Assembly (NCBI GenBank): GCA_965198725.1
Contig: CBDAPX010000001.1
Location: 1,240,001 to 1,304,000, forward strand
Length of the DNA: 64,000 nt
Reading direction: 5' to 3'
Origin: CBDAPX01 sp965198725
Lineage (GTDB): Bacteria; Pseudomonadota; Alphaproteobacteria; Rhodobacterales; Rhodobacteraceae
Shown: in pieces, positions 1 to 8,987 of the stretch
Layout: the number at the start of each line of letters is the position of its first letter
Numbering within the stretch: the stretch's first letter is position 1
Notes under the pieces: model-generated
Seen by the model: only the letters and a program-made list of their open reading frames with translations
Databases searched by the model: none
Told to the model about the DNA's origin: nothing
Translations under genes and position numbers: made by a program

Positions 1-501
1 CCGGTTATTGTGGGGTGTTTCCAACGTTTTCACCCGGTTGACTGGAAACAGTTGGATTGGTCAAGCAAGCAGGCCCGTGCGTTTCAGGCCGAAGCCTTTG
101 AATACGGCGTCGGCAATCAAGGGTTTTCCGTCCCGGTCCGTGGGCCAAGCGGACAGTTCGCCTTGTTCACGGTAAACCACACTTGCTCGGATGACGTGTG
201 GGCCGAATTCACCGACGCGCATGGCCCGGATCTGATCCTGATTGCACATTTCTTTAACCGGAAGGCTCTGGAATTCGAAGCAGACCGCATGCCGACCCCT
301 TCGCAACCTTTGTCGCCGCGCGAATTGGATGCCATGACATTTCTGGCTTTGGGGTACAGTCGGTCTCAAGCCGCAAAAGAACTGGCGATATCGGAACACA
401 CCCTACGCGTGTACATTGAAAGCGCGCGCTACAAGCTCGGCGCGATCAACACCACACAAGCGGTAGCACGCGCGCTAAGCCGTGGATTGATCATCGTTTA
501 A
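1..501 (+). CDS. LuxR-family autoinducer-responsive regulator (5' end outside window)
   Basis: The frame is open to the first base of the window, so the N-terminal part of the autoinducer-binding domain is missing; an internal GTG at base 10 is not a credible start. What remains is the end of the ligand-binding domain (about residues 1-95, with the PVRGPSGQ stretch typical of AHL sensors) and a complete LuxR-type helix-turn-helix (LSPRELDAMTFLALGYS through KLGAINTTQAVARAL). The protein should bind an acyl-homoserine lactone and control transcription. It lies 80 bases upstream of a luxI gene on the same strand, so the pair is probably a cognate quorum-sensing module. I saw no clear lux-box dyad in the gap. 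Regulator class is certain; target genes are not visible. Confidence 0.93.
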   Translation, partial: PVIVGCFQRFHPVDWKQLDWSSKQARAFQAEAFEYGVGNQGFSVPVRGPSGQFALFTVNHTCSDDVWAEFTDAHGPDLILIAHFFNRKALEFEADRMPTPSQPLSPRELDAMTFLALGYSRSQAAKELAISEHTLRVYIESARYKLGAINTTQAVARALSRGLIIV

Positions 502-581
502 CCCAGCCGTTCCTTCGTCAGACGGAATGTTAACCACTGTTCGGTATCCCTTTTTCGCATCGGTCGAAAATGGGGATTGCC

Positions 582-1226
582 ATGCTCAGATATTTATATG
601 CGGATCAGTTGGGGCGTTTCCCCCGACTGGCAGAGACGATGTTTCGAGATCGCGCAGATCAGTTTCGCACTCGGCTCGGTTGGGATGTGTCGGTGGATGA
701 AAACGGGTTCGAACGCGACGAATACGATGAGCTGAACCCGCTTTACGCCATTTACGAGGAACCGGACGGGACGCATGGCGGCTCGATCCGGTTTTTACCG
801 ACAACGGGTCGCACAATGGTCAACGATGTGTTCGGCCATCTCTTGGGCAATGGTCCGATTTGCAGCCCGTTGATCTGGGAAAGCACGCGGTTTTGTTTGT
901 CACGAGAGTGTTCACCGGGGGTTGCAGCGGCTTTGATGCTGGCAGGCGGCGAGTTTGTGCGTGGCTTTCGCATTCGCCATATCGCGGGTGTCTTCGATGC
1001 CCGTATGATCCGCATTTACACGGCCATCGGATATTGTCCCGAAGTATTGGGCGGCGAAGGTCTCGGTAAGGACCGGATCAGCGTTGGTCTCTGGTCATTT
1101 TCCGAAAAGGCACATGCGCGTGTCGCGCGTCGCGCTGGTATCGATCTCGAACGGTCAAAACTGTGGTTTGATCAAGCCTTTGGCACGTCTGCTGTGGCAC
1201 AAACGGTTTTGCAACGAACCGGGTAG
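582..1226 (+). CDS. luxI: acyl-homoserine-lactone synthase, LuxI family
   Basis: Makes N-acyl-homoserine lactone from S-adenosylmethionine and an acyl-ACP. The 214-residue product has the LuxI signature: the FRDRADQFRTRLGW block (conserved Arg, Phe, Trp), FERDEYDELNPLY (conserved Glu/Asp residues), GSIRFLPTTG with the catalytic Arg, and WESTRFCL (Glu and Arg of the active site). I chose ATG 582 over ATG 570 because GGGG at 572-575 is then a ribosome-binding site at normal spacing and MLRYLYADQL is a usual LuxI N-terminus. It follows the luxR gene and is probably induced by it. Acyl chain length cannot be predicted from this sequence by eye. Confidence 0.93.
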   Translation: MLRYLYADQLGRFPRLAETMFRDRADQFRTRLGWDVSVDENGFERDEYDELNPLYAIYEEPDGTHGGSIRFLPTTGRTMVNDVFGHLLGNGPICSPLIWESTRFCLSRECSPGVAAALMLAGGEFVRGFRIRHIAGVFDARMIRIYTAIGYCPEVLGGEGLGKDRISVGLWSFSEKAHARVARRAGIDLERSKLWFDQAFGTSAVAQTVLQRTG

Positions 1227-1274
1227 CCCAATTCGCATCTGGTGGTGGAAGAAGTGGGGCGATAGGGTCGCGTC

Positions 1275-2801
1275 ATGTCTTCCGAACTCATCACGTTTTC
1301 CGACGATCAAGCCAGCGCCTATGACAGCATTGCCGAGCATTTGCGCAGTGCCGGCATCGATCTGGACAACAGCCTGTTGTTGCCCCCCAAAGAGGCCGGC
1401 ATCGGCGCGACCGCGGTTTTGGGCAAAGCGGGCTCGGGCAAGACGTTACTGCTGGCAGAGCTTTTCAAGGCTCTGAAAGCGGTTGGGGTCGATGTGATCT
1501 CTGGCGATTATGAGGGGCGGCGGCGCAAGGACCGCCGCACGCTTGCGATATTGGCCCCCACCAACAAGGCGGCGAGCGTTTTGCGGATGCGCGGGGTGCC
1601 TGCCACGACGATCCACCGCATTCTCTACACGCCTGTCTACGACCCGGAATACGAACGGATTGCCGAGTGGTTGGCAGGCAAGGACGAGCGGCCAGAGATC
1701 GAAGGCCTGACCGAAGAGGCGCTGGATCGGGCATACGCATTCTATCAATCCAATTCCTCCATTCCCGGCGCGCTCGCGGCAGCAGGGCTCAGGGGGTCGG
1801 ATTTCATCACTGGCTGGAAACGCCGAGAGGAACCGCTGGATATCGGGTTTGTCGACGAGGCGTCGATGTTGGACACCCGCCAGTTCGAAGACTTGCAAGA
1901 GATTTTCCCGAACCTTTTACTGTTTGGCGATCCGGCCCAGCTGGCGCCGGTGAACCAGTCGGGGGCGATGGTTTTTGACGATCTGCCCGAGACCCGCAAA
2001 CTGACCCTCAGCCGGGTTCACCGGCAAGAGGCGGACAACCCGATCCTGGATCTGGCGCATGCCCTAGCGGACCCGCAGCTGGATTTTCAGGACTTTGAAA
2101 ACCTCGTGGAAGAAACCGCGCAGCGGGATGAGCGGGTTGTCTGGGGCCAGCGGGTAGAGGTGGACCTGATGGCACGCAGCCCGGTGCTGGTATGGCGCAA
2201 CGCCACGCGTATTCGCCTGATCAATGCCTTTCGCCGGGTATATGACGCGCCCGAAGACAGCCTGTTGGAAGGCGAGCCCCTTATTTGCGACGGGATCGAA
2301 CTGCCTCTCAAACACCGCAAAAAGCGCCTCGATTTGGAGGCACGCGGCCTGATCAAGGGCGCGCAGTTTGTCTACCTCGGACCCGGGCGTAAGGCTGGGT
2401 TCTCCCGGTTGCACGTCATGGGGGCAGAGGACCCGCAGGTCAGCGCCGCATCGATCGTCAAAATCGAAAAACCAGATGAAGAAGAACCCTTTATCCCCTT
2501 TGCGGCCCATATGGGCGCTGCGTTTCTGCACGGGGCTGCGGTGACCATTCACAAGGCGCAAGGATCACAATGGGACACGGTTCAGGTGTTTGCGCCGGAT
2601 CTGTTTGTAGCCGCCCGGATGGGACGGACCGAGGCCGGGCAACCTTTGTGGAAACGTCTGGCCTATGTGGCGATCACACGGGCGCAGGACAAATTGATCT
2701 GGGTCGTGCGCAATCGGCTGGCAAAACCGTCCGCGCCCCTGCGCACGGATGATCTGCGCGCGGCGCCGGTGCCCCTGAAACTAGAAGAGGCGGTGGAATG
2801 A
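1275..2801 (+). CDS. RecD-like superfamily 1 DNA helicase / AAA ATPase
   Basis: A 508-residue ATP-dependent helicase of the RecD/UvrD superfamily. Visible motifs, in order: Walker A GKAGSGKT (about residue 50), motif Ia LAPTNKAASVLR, Walker B FVDEASMLD, motif III LFGDPAQLAPV, a VHR element, motif V VTIHKAQGSQWDTV and motif VI YVAITRAQDKLIWV. It is smaller than RecD of RecBCD (about 600 residues) and no recB or recC gene is adjacent, so it belongs to the stand-alone RecD-like helicases common in Rhodobacteraceae. The exact DNA substrate is unknown. Its stop overlaps the next gene by four bases (ATGA), implying translational coupling with the SDR. Confidence 0.88.
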   Translation: MSSELITFSDDQASAYDSIAEHLRSAGIDLDNSLLLPPKEAGIGATAVLGKAGSGKTLLLAELFKALKAVGVDVISGDYEGRRRKDRRTLAILAPTNKAASVLRMRGVPATTIHRILYTPVYDPEYERIAEWLAGKDERPEIEGLTEEALDRAYAFYQSNSSIPGALAAAGLRGSDFITGWKRREEPLDIGFVDEASMLDTRQFEDLQEIFPNLLLFGDPAQLAPVNQSGAMVFDDLPETRKLTLSRVHRQEADNPILDLAHALADPQLDFQDFENLVEETAQRDERVVWGQRVEVDLMARSPVLVWRNATRIRLINAFRRVYDAPEDSLLEGEPLICDGIELPLKHRKKRLDLEARGLIKGAQFVYLGPGRKAGFSRLHVMGAEDPQVSAASIVKIEKPDEEEPFIPFAAHMGAAFLHGAAVTIHKAQGSQWDTVQVFAPDLFVAARMGRTEAGQPLWKRLAYVAITRAQDKLIWVVRNRLAKPSAPLRTDDLRAAPVPLKLEEAVE

Positions 2802-3511
2802 AAACGATTTTGATCACCGGGGCCAGTTCGGGCATTGGCAAAGCGACAGCGGAACTCTTTTTGGAAAACGGTTGGGCGGTCGGCCTGATCGCGCGCCGGG
2901 CAGAGCTTTTGGATGCGATCGCAGATCGCTATGATACGGCAATGGCACTGCCGGCGGATGTGACGGATGCAGACGGGATGGCCGCCGCTTTTGCCGCCTT
3001 TTGCGATCATCATGGGCGGTTGGATGTCTTGTTCAACAATGCCGGCATCTTCACCCCTGCTGCGCCAATTGACGAAGTGCCGTTGGACGAATGGCAGCGC
3101 GCCTTGAATGTGAACCTGAATGGCATGTTCATTGCGGCGCGTCTTGCGTTTAGACATATGCGCCACCAAAGCCCGCAGGGCGGGCGGATCATCAATAACG
3201 GGTCCATCTCGGCCCATTCCCCGCGGGATGGGGCCGTGTGTTACACGACAACCAAGCACGCTATTACCGGCCTGACCCGAAGCCTGTCCTTGGATGGTCG
3301 ACCCTTCGATATTGCCTGTGGTCAGATCGATATTGGCAACGCCGAAAGCGATATTGTGGCCTCGCTGAAAGCGCAGACGCCGGGGTTGCAGACCATGGAT
3401 GTGGCGCATGCCGCGTCATCGGTTTTGCACATGGCGACGTTACCGCCAGAAGCAAACGTGCAATTCCTGACCGTGATGGCGACGAAGATGCCTTATATCG
3501 GGCGCGGCTGA
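2798..3511 (+). CDS. SDR-family NAD(P)-dependent oxidoreductase
   Basis: Classical short-chain dehydrogenase of 237 residues. The Rossmann nucleotide site TGASSGIGKA is at residues 7-16, the structural NNAG motif near residue 85, and the catalytic Ser-Tyr-Lys set is in NNGSISAHSP and CYTTTKHA. The basic residues RRA after beta-2 suggest a preference for NADP(H), which is inference. Start overlaps the helicase stop (ATGA). The substrate cannot be named; the gene is convergent with the TIGR02186 gene only three bases downstream. Confidence 0.9.
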   Translation: MKTILITGASSGIGKATAELFLENGWAVGLIARRAELLDAIADRYDTAMALPADVTDADGMAAAFAAFCDHHGRLDVLFNNAGIFTPAAPIDEVPLDEWQRALNVNLNGMFIAARLAFRHMRHQSPQGGRIINNGSISAHSPRDGAVCYTTTKHAITGLTRSLSLDGRPFDIACGQIDIGNAESDIVASLKAQTPGLQTMDVAHAASSVLHMATLPPEANVQFLTVMATKMPYIGRG

Positions 3512-3514
3512 CCG

Positions 3515-4276
3515 TCAGTTTCGAATAAGGCTGAAAGCCGCAGAGGCGGCCCATCCAGCAAAAATCGCGATGGCGAGCGACATCAAACCGTACAGCAGTG
3601 GCTGTTGCCGCGACATGGTGAACAGGAACCGTTCCAAACCGACCTTGTCGACCGCGATGACCGTTTCATAAGACGACACGACTTCCCCGCCACGGGTCAA
3701 AAAGATCCGGGTGACATAATCGCCTTCGGTCAGGTTTGCCGGCAGCGCAATTGACGTGCGAAACAGGGTCTGCTGATCCAGCGCAACTTGACCTTCCAAC
3801 GCCTGATACAGACCGGCATCCGTGCGAATGCGGATGATCGCTTCGCTAAAGGCATCGGCATCCGACACGCTTTCGGGTGCGCCAACGGACCGGATCGCGC
3901 GGTTGACCGTGATGCTGTTGCGCAGGTTTTCCGTGTTGCTCAGCACCTCGGACAGAGGACCTGTTGACGCCACCGCGTAAAACGACGGCGCTGCATCCAC
4001 TTCAACCGCATCGGTATTCACCCAGATGCCGAACCGGTTTTCCTTGCGGCGCACGACGACAGGTTCCGATGGTCCCGCGACCGTAATCACGACCTCCAAA
4101 GGGTCGCCTTCGGGGATTTTGGTTTCGCGTTTGACCGCCCCGAAAATCAGAATGTCGGACCCGTCGAAGCTGGTGGTGATGGCAACCTGATCCTGGCTCA
4201 GGCCCAGCACGACTTCTTCGGCCGCAGAGGACAGGGGGATCAGAAGAAAGAGGAGTGCAACAAAGAGGCGTTTCAT
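3515..4276 (-). CDS. TIGR02186-family membrane-anchored periplasmic protein
   Basis: 253-residue protein of the family found beside TauE/SafE exporters in alphaproteobacteria. I place the start at ATG 4276, where MKRLFVALLFLLIPLSSAAEE forms a normal signal peptide; an upstream in-frame start would add an unrelated positively charged leader that overlaps the transporter gene. The body is a beta-rich exported domain and the C-terminus is one hydrophobic segment (LLYGLMSLAIAIFAGWAASAAF), so the protein is probably fixed to the inner membrane facing the periplasm. It lies one base after the exporter gene. The molecular role of the family is not established; association with sulfite or organosulfonate export is inferred from context. 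Confidence 0.85.
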   Translation of the reverse strand: MKRLFVALLFLLIPLSSAAEEVVLGLSQDQVAITTSFDGSDILIFGAVKRETKIPEGDPLEVVITVAGPSEPVVVRRKENRFGIWVNTDAVEVDAAPSFYAVASTGPLSEVLSNTENLRNSITVNRAIRSVGAPESVSDADAFSEAIIRIRTDAGLYQALEGQVALDQQTLFRTSIALPANLTEGDYVTRIFLTRGGEVVSSYETVIAVDKVGLERFLFTMSRQQPLLYGLMSLAIAIFAGWAASAAFSLIRN

Positions 4277-4277
4277 C

Positions 4278-5201
4278 TTAATGGCCCTCCGCCGCGCCCA
4301 GCGAATAAAGCTCGGCCGGTTGCAACAGCAGGTCCAAGGCAAGCTTGCCGCAGACCAAAAGGACAAGACCGGCCAATAGCACGCGCAGTTGTTCGGCTTT
4401 CAGGCGCACCCCGATACGGGTGCCAACCTGCGCCCCAATGACACCGCCGACTAGCAAGAGTACCGCCAAAACGACATCAACGGTATAGTTGGTTGTGGCA
4501 TGCAGCAGCGTCGTAAACGCTGTGACCAGAATGATCTGGAAGAGCGATGTTCCGACAACAACCTTGGTCGGCATGCCAAGAATATAGATCATGGCCGGAA
4601 CCATGATAAACCCGCCACCAACGCCCATGATGGCGGACAGGATGCCTACAAAAATACCGACCAGGATGGGCGGAATGATCGAGATATAGAGCCCCGATGT
4701 TCTGAACCGCATCTTGAACGGCAACGCGTGCACCCATGTCCGCTGCCGCCGTTTGGCGGGGGCCGAAACGGTTGTCTTGCGGGATTTACGGATGGCGTTG
4801 AGGCTTTCGATAAACATCAGGCTGCCAACGACGCCCAGAAAGACGACATAGCAAAGCCGCACCAGCAAATCGACCTGACCCAGCGCCTTGAGATAGTTGA
4901 ACACCACCACACCAAGTGCTGCACCAATCAGGCCGCCGATCTGCAAAATGAAACCCATTTTGAAATCTACGGTGCGCCGTCGGAAATGGGCCAATACGCC
5001 GGAAAAGGAAGACGCGACAATCTGGTTGGCTTCGGTGGCAACGGCCACGGCGGGCGGGATACCGATGAAGAACAGCAAGGGCGTCATCAGGAAACCGCCG
5101 CCAACGCCAAACATTCCCGACAGGATGCCAACCATGCCGCCCAGCCCAAGCAACAGAAACGCGTTCACGGACACTTCTGCGATGGGGAGGTAGATTTGCA
5201 T
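4278..5201 (-). CDS. TauE/SafE (TSUP) family sulfite/anion exporter
   Basis: Inner-membrane transporter of 307 residues with the two-fold TSUP repeat. Each half begins with the diagnostic glycine-rich stretch: GILSGMFGVGGGFLMTPLL near residue 25 and GILSAIMGVGGGFIMVPAM near residue 190. About eight hydrophobic segments are visible, with a basic cytoplasmic loop (RKSRKTTVSAPAKRRQR) between the halves. Family members export sulfite, sulfoacetate or related anions; the substrate here is unknown. It leads a two-gene unit with the TIGR02186 gene. The 112 bases upstream (5202-5313) hold no gene and presumably its promoter. Confidence 0.9.
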   Translation of the reverse strand: MQIYLPIAEVSVNAFLLLGLGGMVGILSGMFGVGGGFLMTPLLFFIGIPPAVAVATEANQIVASSFSGVLAHFRRRTVDFKMGFILQIGGLIGAALGVVVFNYLKALGQVDLLVRLCYVVFLGVVGSLMFIESLNAIRKSRKTTVSAPAKRRQRTWVHALPFKMRFRTSGLYISIIPPILVGIFVGILSAIMGVGGGFIMVPAMIYILGMPTKVVVGTSLFQIILVTAFTTLLHATTNYTVDVVLAVLLLVGGVIGAQVGTRIGVRLKAEQLRVLLAGLVLLVCGKLALDLLLQPAELYSLGAAEGH

Positions 5202-5313
5202 GGGCTTTCCTTACGGCACGGACGTGACGGTTTGGATAAGGCTCAATGCATAGATGTGTGTCTATGTCCAGAGGCGACGGGTTCGGTGGGCCAGTCTGCG
5301 GCCCACCGCCGCA

Positions 5314-6279
5314 TTACCTTTCCTTGACGTAGGGCTCGCCGCCCGCGCGTGGCGGGATGGCTTTGCCTACAAAACCGGCAAGAATAACAACCGTCAGGAT
5401 ATAGGGCAGCGCGTCCATGACTTGGACCGGGATCACGAACCCGCCCAAATCGATGTTCTGATAGCGCAGCGCAATAGCCTGCAAGAGCCCAAAAAGCAGG
5501 CAGGCGTAAAGCGCGTGCCAAGGTCGCCATTTCGCAAAGATCAGCGCGGCCAGCGCGATAAAGCCCCTGCCAGAGGTCATGTCTTTGACAAAGCCCGCTT
5601 GGAGGGCGGTCGCCAGATAGGCCCCGGCGATCCCGCACAAGACGCCGCAAATCGCGACGGCGGCAAAGCGCAGGCCCACGACGGATACGCCCGCCGTGTC
5701 AACGGCTGCCGGGTTCTCACCCACGGCGCGCAGGCGCAAACCGAACCGCGTACCGGTCAAAACCCACGCGCTGAACGGCACCATGGCAAAGGCCACATAG
5801 ACAAGGATCGAGTGACCCGAGATCAGCTCGGAATAGATCGGACCCAAAAACGGCACATCGGCAAGGGCATTGGCAAAGGGCAGGGTGATCGGTTCAAACC
5901 GCCCGCCACCGATCAGGGACGGCGTACGCCCGCCCTGTTGGAACCAGTCTTGCGCAATCAGGACGGTCATACCGGCGGCCAGAAAGTTGATGGCAACGCC
6001 CGAAATCAGTTGATTGCCCCGGAACGTGATTGAGGCCAAGCCGTGCAAACCGCTGAGCACCAAAGAGGACGCAATCCCGGCCAGAAGGCCCAGCCAGACA
6101 GAGCCGGTCAACGCCGCGACGGCGGCCGAGAAGAATGCAGACATCAGCATTTTGCCTTCCAGCCCAATGTCAAAGATGCCTGCGCGCTCGCTGAAGAGGC
6201 CCGCAAGGCAGGCCAGCAAAAGCGGTGTGGACAGACGGATCGTGCTGTCGAGGACTTGGATAATCGTCAGGAAATCCAT
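5314..6279 (-). CDS. nucleoside ABC transporter permease (NupQ/YufQ type)
   Basis: 321-residue permease of the branched-chain/sugar permease superfamily (BPD_transp_2). It has about nine hydrophobic segments, with ERAGIFDIGLEGKMLMSAF near the N-terminus and the EAA-like LRAVGENPAAVDTAGVSV region near residue 180; the N-E-G/A-x-GENPxAA pattern is typical of purine nucleoside and BMP-dependent importers. It is the last gene of a permease-permease-ATPase-SBP set transcribed leftward and shares one base with the preceding permease (TGATG). It forms the membrane channel with its partner. Purine nucleosides are the likeliest substrate by family; this is inference. Confidence 0.9.
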   Translation of the reverse strand: MDFLTIIQVLDSTIRLSTPLLLACLAGLFSERAGIFDIGLEGKMLMSAFFSAAVAALTGSVWLGLLAGIASSLVLSGLHGLASITFRGNQLISGVAINFLAAGMTVLIAQDWFQQGGRTPSLIGGGRFEPITLPFANALADVPFLGPIYSELISGHSILVYVAFAMVPFSAWVLTGTRFGLRLRAVGENPAAVDTAGVSVVGLRFAAVAICGVLCGIAGAYLATALQAGFVKDMTSGRGFIALAALIFAKWRPWHALYACLLFGLLQAIALRYQNIDLGGFVIPVQVMDALPYILTVVILAGFVGKAIPPRAGGEPYVKER

Positions 6280-7373
6280 CAGGCATTCCCCCGGCGCAGG
6301 CGCAGAAACAGCCGTTCAAGCGGCATCCGCACCATGTTGTCCAGCGCGCCGGTGAACAGGATCACCAAGGCCTGGATCACAACGATCAACTCGCGCGGGA
6401 TCGACATCCATAGCGCCAGTTCTGCACCGCCCTGATACAGGAACCCAAAAAAGATTGCGGCGAGGAACACACCGAATGGATGGTTCCGGCCCATCAGGGC
6501 CACGGCGATGCCGATGAACCCGGCGCCTTCGGTTGCGTTCAGAACCAGCCTTTCGGCCTCACCCATCACGTTATTGATGGCTATCATCCCCGCAAGGCCG
6601 CCGGAAATCAGCATCGCGATCATAATAATCTTGACCGAGGATGTACCGGCATAACGCGCAGCGGGTTCCGATTTACCGAAAGAGCGGATTTCATAGCCCA
6701 GAGAGGTCCGACAGATCAGCAACCAGACACCGACACAGGCCAGCAAAGCGATGATCAGGCTGACATTGGCGGGCGCGGCCTTGGAAAAGGTGATGCCCAG
6801 CGGCAAGAGCATCTCGTGCAGGGTCGGCAGGTGCACCGCCTCGCCAAAGCGTTCCGTGGCCGGGTCCATCGCGCCTTCGGGGCGCAGCACATTGACAAGG
6901 ACATAGTTCAGAACCGCCGCCGCAATAAAGTTGAACATGATCGTGGTGATCACGATATGGCTGCCGCGTTTGGCTTGCAGATAGGCGGGAATGGCCGCCC
7001 AAAGCGCGCCAAAGGCCGCCGCAGACAAGGCCGCCGCGATCAGTGCGATGGTCCAATGCGGCCAAGGGATGAAAAGACAGACAATGGCGACGCCAAGTCC
7101 ACCCAGCATCGCCTGACCTTCGGCACCGATGTTAAAGAGGGCCGCATGGCTTGCCACCGCAACGGCCAGACCAGTGAACATGAAATTGGTGGCGTAATAG
7201 AGCGTATAGCCCCAGCCATAGGTCGACCCGAGCGCGCCGGTCACCATCAGGTTAACCGCCTCAACCGGGTCTTCCCCGATCGCCAGGATCACCAACGCGG
7301 AAATAATCGCGGGCAGCAAAAGGCTGATCAGCGGGATCAGCACCACGTCGGCCCATTTTGGCATCTTGTCCAT
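6279..7373 (-). CDS. nucleoside ABC transporter permease (NupP/YufP type)
   Basis: 364-residue integral membrane permease. FNIGAEGQAMLGGLGVAI near residue 80 and YEIRSFGKSEPAARYAGTS near residue 235 are the counterparts of the motifs in its partner permease. N-terminal segments (LIPLISLLLPAIISALVILAI) start the membrane domain. It sits between the ATPase gene, two bases upstream, and the second permease, so the heterodimer is made from one transcript. Length and topology match YufP/NupP proteins of BMP systems. Substrate is inferred from family only. Confidence 0.9.
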   Translation of the reverse strand: MDKMPKWADVVLIPLISLLLPAIISALVILAIGEDPVEAVNLMVTGALGSTYGWGYTLYYATNFMFTGLAVAVASHAALFNIGAEGQAMLGGLGVAIVCLFIPWPHWTIALIAAALSAAAFGALWAAIPAYLQAKRGSHIVITTIMFNFIAAAVLNYVLVNVLRPEGAMDPATERFGEAVHLPTLHEMLLPLGITFSKAAPANVSLIIALLACVGVWLLICRTSLGYEIRSFGKSEPAARYAGTSSVKIIMIAMLISGGLAGMIAINNVMGEAERLVLNATEGAGFIGIAVALMGRNHPFGVFLAAIFFGFLYQGGAELALWMSIPRELIVVIQALVILFTGALDNMVRMPLERLFLRLRRGNA

Positions 7374-7375
7374 CG

Positions 7376-8911
7376 TTACGCAGCCTCTCCGCTGACACCG
7401 GCCATCAGCAGGCCCAGTTCTTTTTCATCCGTGTTCTCAGGCAGGCGCTCGCCCATGATATGCCCGTCAAACATCACCGCGATCCGGTCAGACAGTGAAA
7501 AGATCTCTTCCAGTTCGACCGAAACCAGCAGGATCGCCTTACCCTGATCCCGCAGCGCAACAATTTGCTGGTGAATGAACTCAATGGCGCCAATGTCGAC
7601 GCCCCGTGTCGGTTGCCCGACCAGCAAAAGGTCCGGGTTCTGTTCAATCTCGCGCGCGACAACGATCTTTTGCTGGTTGCCGCCGCTGAAATTCTTTGCC
7701 GCCAGCCATGGATCAGGTGGGCGGACATCGAATTTCTCCATCTTCGCCTCGGTGTCGGCGCGCAGCGCGGCATTGTTCATCAGTATGCCGAATTGATAAG
7801 CCGGGTCGCGGTGATAGCCGAACGCCACGTTTTCCCATGCATGAAAGTCCATGATCAAACCTTCGCGCTGGCGATCCTCTGGCACATGGGAAATGCCGTC
7901 TTCGCGTCGCGAACGTCCGTCCGAGCGGGGCCCGGACAAGGGCAGGTCGGCGCCATTCAAACGCACAATCCCGCTGCCGCCCCGCATGCCACCCAAAACC
8001 TCCAGCAATTCGGATTGTCCGTTTCCGGCGACTCCGGCAATGCCAAGGATTTCACCTGCACGAACTTGCAAGTTGATGCCTTTGACCCGCTCCACGCCCT
8101 TTTCGTCGATCACGCGCAGGTTCTCGATTTCCAGCACGGGTTTGCCCGGGTTTGCCGCCGCTTTGTCGATGCGCAACAGAACCTTGCGGCCGACCATTAA
8201 CTCTGCCAGCTGTTCGGGGTTGGTTTCGGCGGTTTTGACGGTCGCCGTCATTTCCCCGCGCCGCATCACGCTGACCGTGTCGGTCGCTTCCATGATCTCG
8301 CGCAGTTTGTGGGTGATCAGGATGATGGTTTTGCCCTCATCCTTCAGCCGGTGCAGAATTCGAAACAGCTGATCCGCCTCGGCAGGCGTCAGAACGCCGG
8401 TTGGTTCGTCTAGGATCAGGATGTCGGCCTGGCGGTATAGCGCTTTCAGGATCTCGACACGCTGTTGCATGCCCACACCAATTTCATCGATCCGCGCATC
8501 GGGATCGACGTTCAGCTCGTATTCCTTGGCCAGTTCGGTCAGCGTCCGCCGCGCCTTGGCCAGTGAGGGTTTCAGCAAGCCGCCATCTTCGGCCCCCAGA
8601 ATGATATTTTCCAGCACGGTGAAGTTTTCCACCAGTTTGAAGTGCTGAAAGACCATCCCGATCCCGGCGGCAATGGCCGCCTGGCTGTCGGGTATTTCGG
8701 TCTTTTGACCGTTTATGAAAATCTCGCCCTTATCGGCTTTGTAAAAGCCGTAAAGGATACTCATCAGCGTGGATTTGCCCGCACCGTTTTCGCCGATGAT
8801 CCCGTGGATCGTGCCGGGGGCAACGCGGATGGAAATGTCTTTGTTGGCTTGAACCGGGCCAAAGGCCTTGGAAATGCCTTTCAGTTCAATTGCTGGCGAA
8901 GGTTCTGCCAT
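7376..8911 (-). CDS. nucleoside ABC transporter ATP-binding protein (double ATPase domain, NupO/YufO type)
   Basis: 511-residue protein with two ABC domains in tandem. The first has Walker A GENGAGKST (about residue 40), a signature region reading VGMQQRVEILKAL and Walker B ILILDEPTGVL. The second has a degenerate Walker A (AGVAGNGQSEL), signature FSGGNQQKIVVAREI and LLLVGQPTRGVD in place of a canonical Walker B. This asymmetry is normal for RbsA/YufO-type ATPases. It powers the permease pair encoded downstream. The gene follows the binding-protein gene after a 76-base gap that contains a strong stem-loop. Confidence 0.92.
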   Translation of the reverse strand: MAEPSPAIELKGISKAFGPVQANKDISIRVAPGTIHGIIGENGAGKSTLMSILYGFYKADKGEIFINGQKTEIPDSQAAIAAGIGMVFQHFKLVENFTVLENIILGAEDGGLLKPSLAKARRTLTELAKEYELNVDPDARIDEIGVGMQQRVEILKALYRQADILILDEPTGVLTPAEADQLFRILHRLKDEGKTIILITHKLREIMEATDTVSVMRRGEMTATVKTAETNPEQLAELMVGRKVLLRIDKAAANPGKPVLEIENLRVIDEKGVERVKGINLQVRAGEILGIAGVAGNGQSELLEVLGGMRGGSGIVRLNGADLPLSGPRSDGRSRREDGISHVPEDRQREGLIMDFHAWENVAFGYHRDPAYQFGILMNNAALRADTEAKMEKFDVRPPDPWLAAKNFSGGNQQKIVVAREIEQNPDLLLVGQPTRGVDIGAIEFIHQQIVALRDQGKAILLVSVELEEIFSLSDRIAVMFDGHIMGERLPENTDEKELGLLMAGVSGEAA

Positions 8912-8934
8912 ACTCGTCTCCCGCCTTAACGGTC

Positions 8935-8962
8935 GGGCCGCGCCAATCCCTCAGCGCGGCCC
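8935..8962 (-). terminator. stem-loop between binding-protein and ATPase genes
   Basis: A perfect nine-base inverted repeat GGGCCGCGC / GCGCGGCCC with a ten-base loop lies in the gap between the BMP binding-protein gene and its ATPase gene. There is no T-run after it in either direction. It is probably an attenuating or RNA-stabilising hairpin that lets the binding protein be made in excess over the transporter, not a full terminator. Confidence 0.55.
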
Positions 8963-8987
8963 GTTGTGGTCTATCAAAGGTCGAGGA

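Noticed and set aside
4500..5327. 275-codon plus-strand frame
   Set aside because: Antisense to the TauE/SafE transporter; very rich in His, Gln, Arg and Asp as expected for such shadows.
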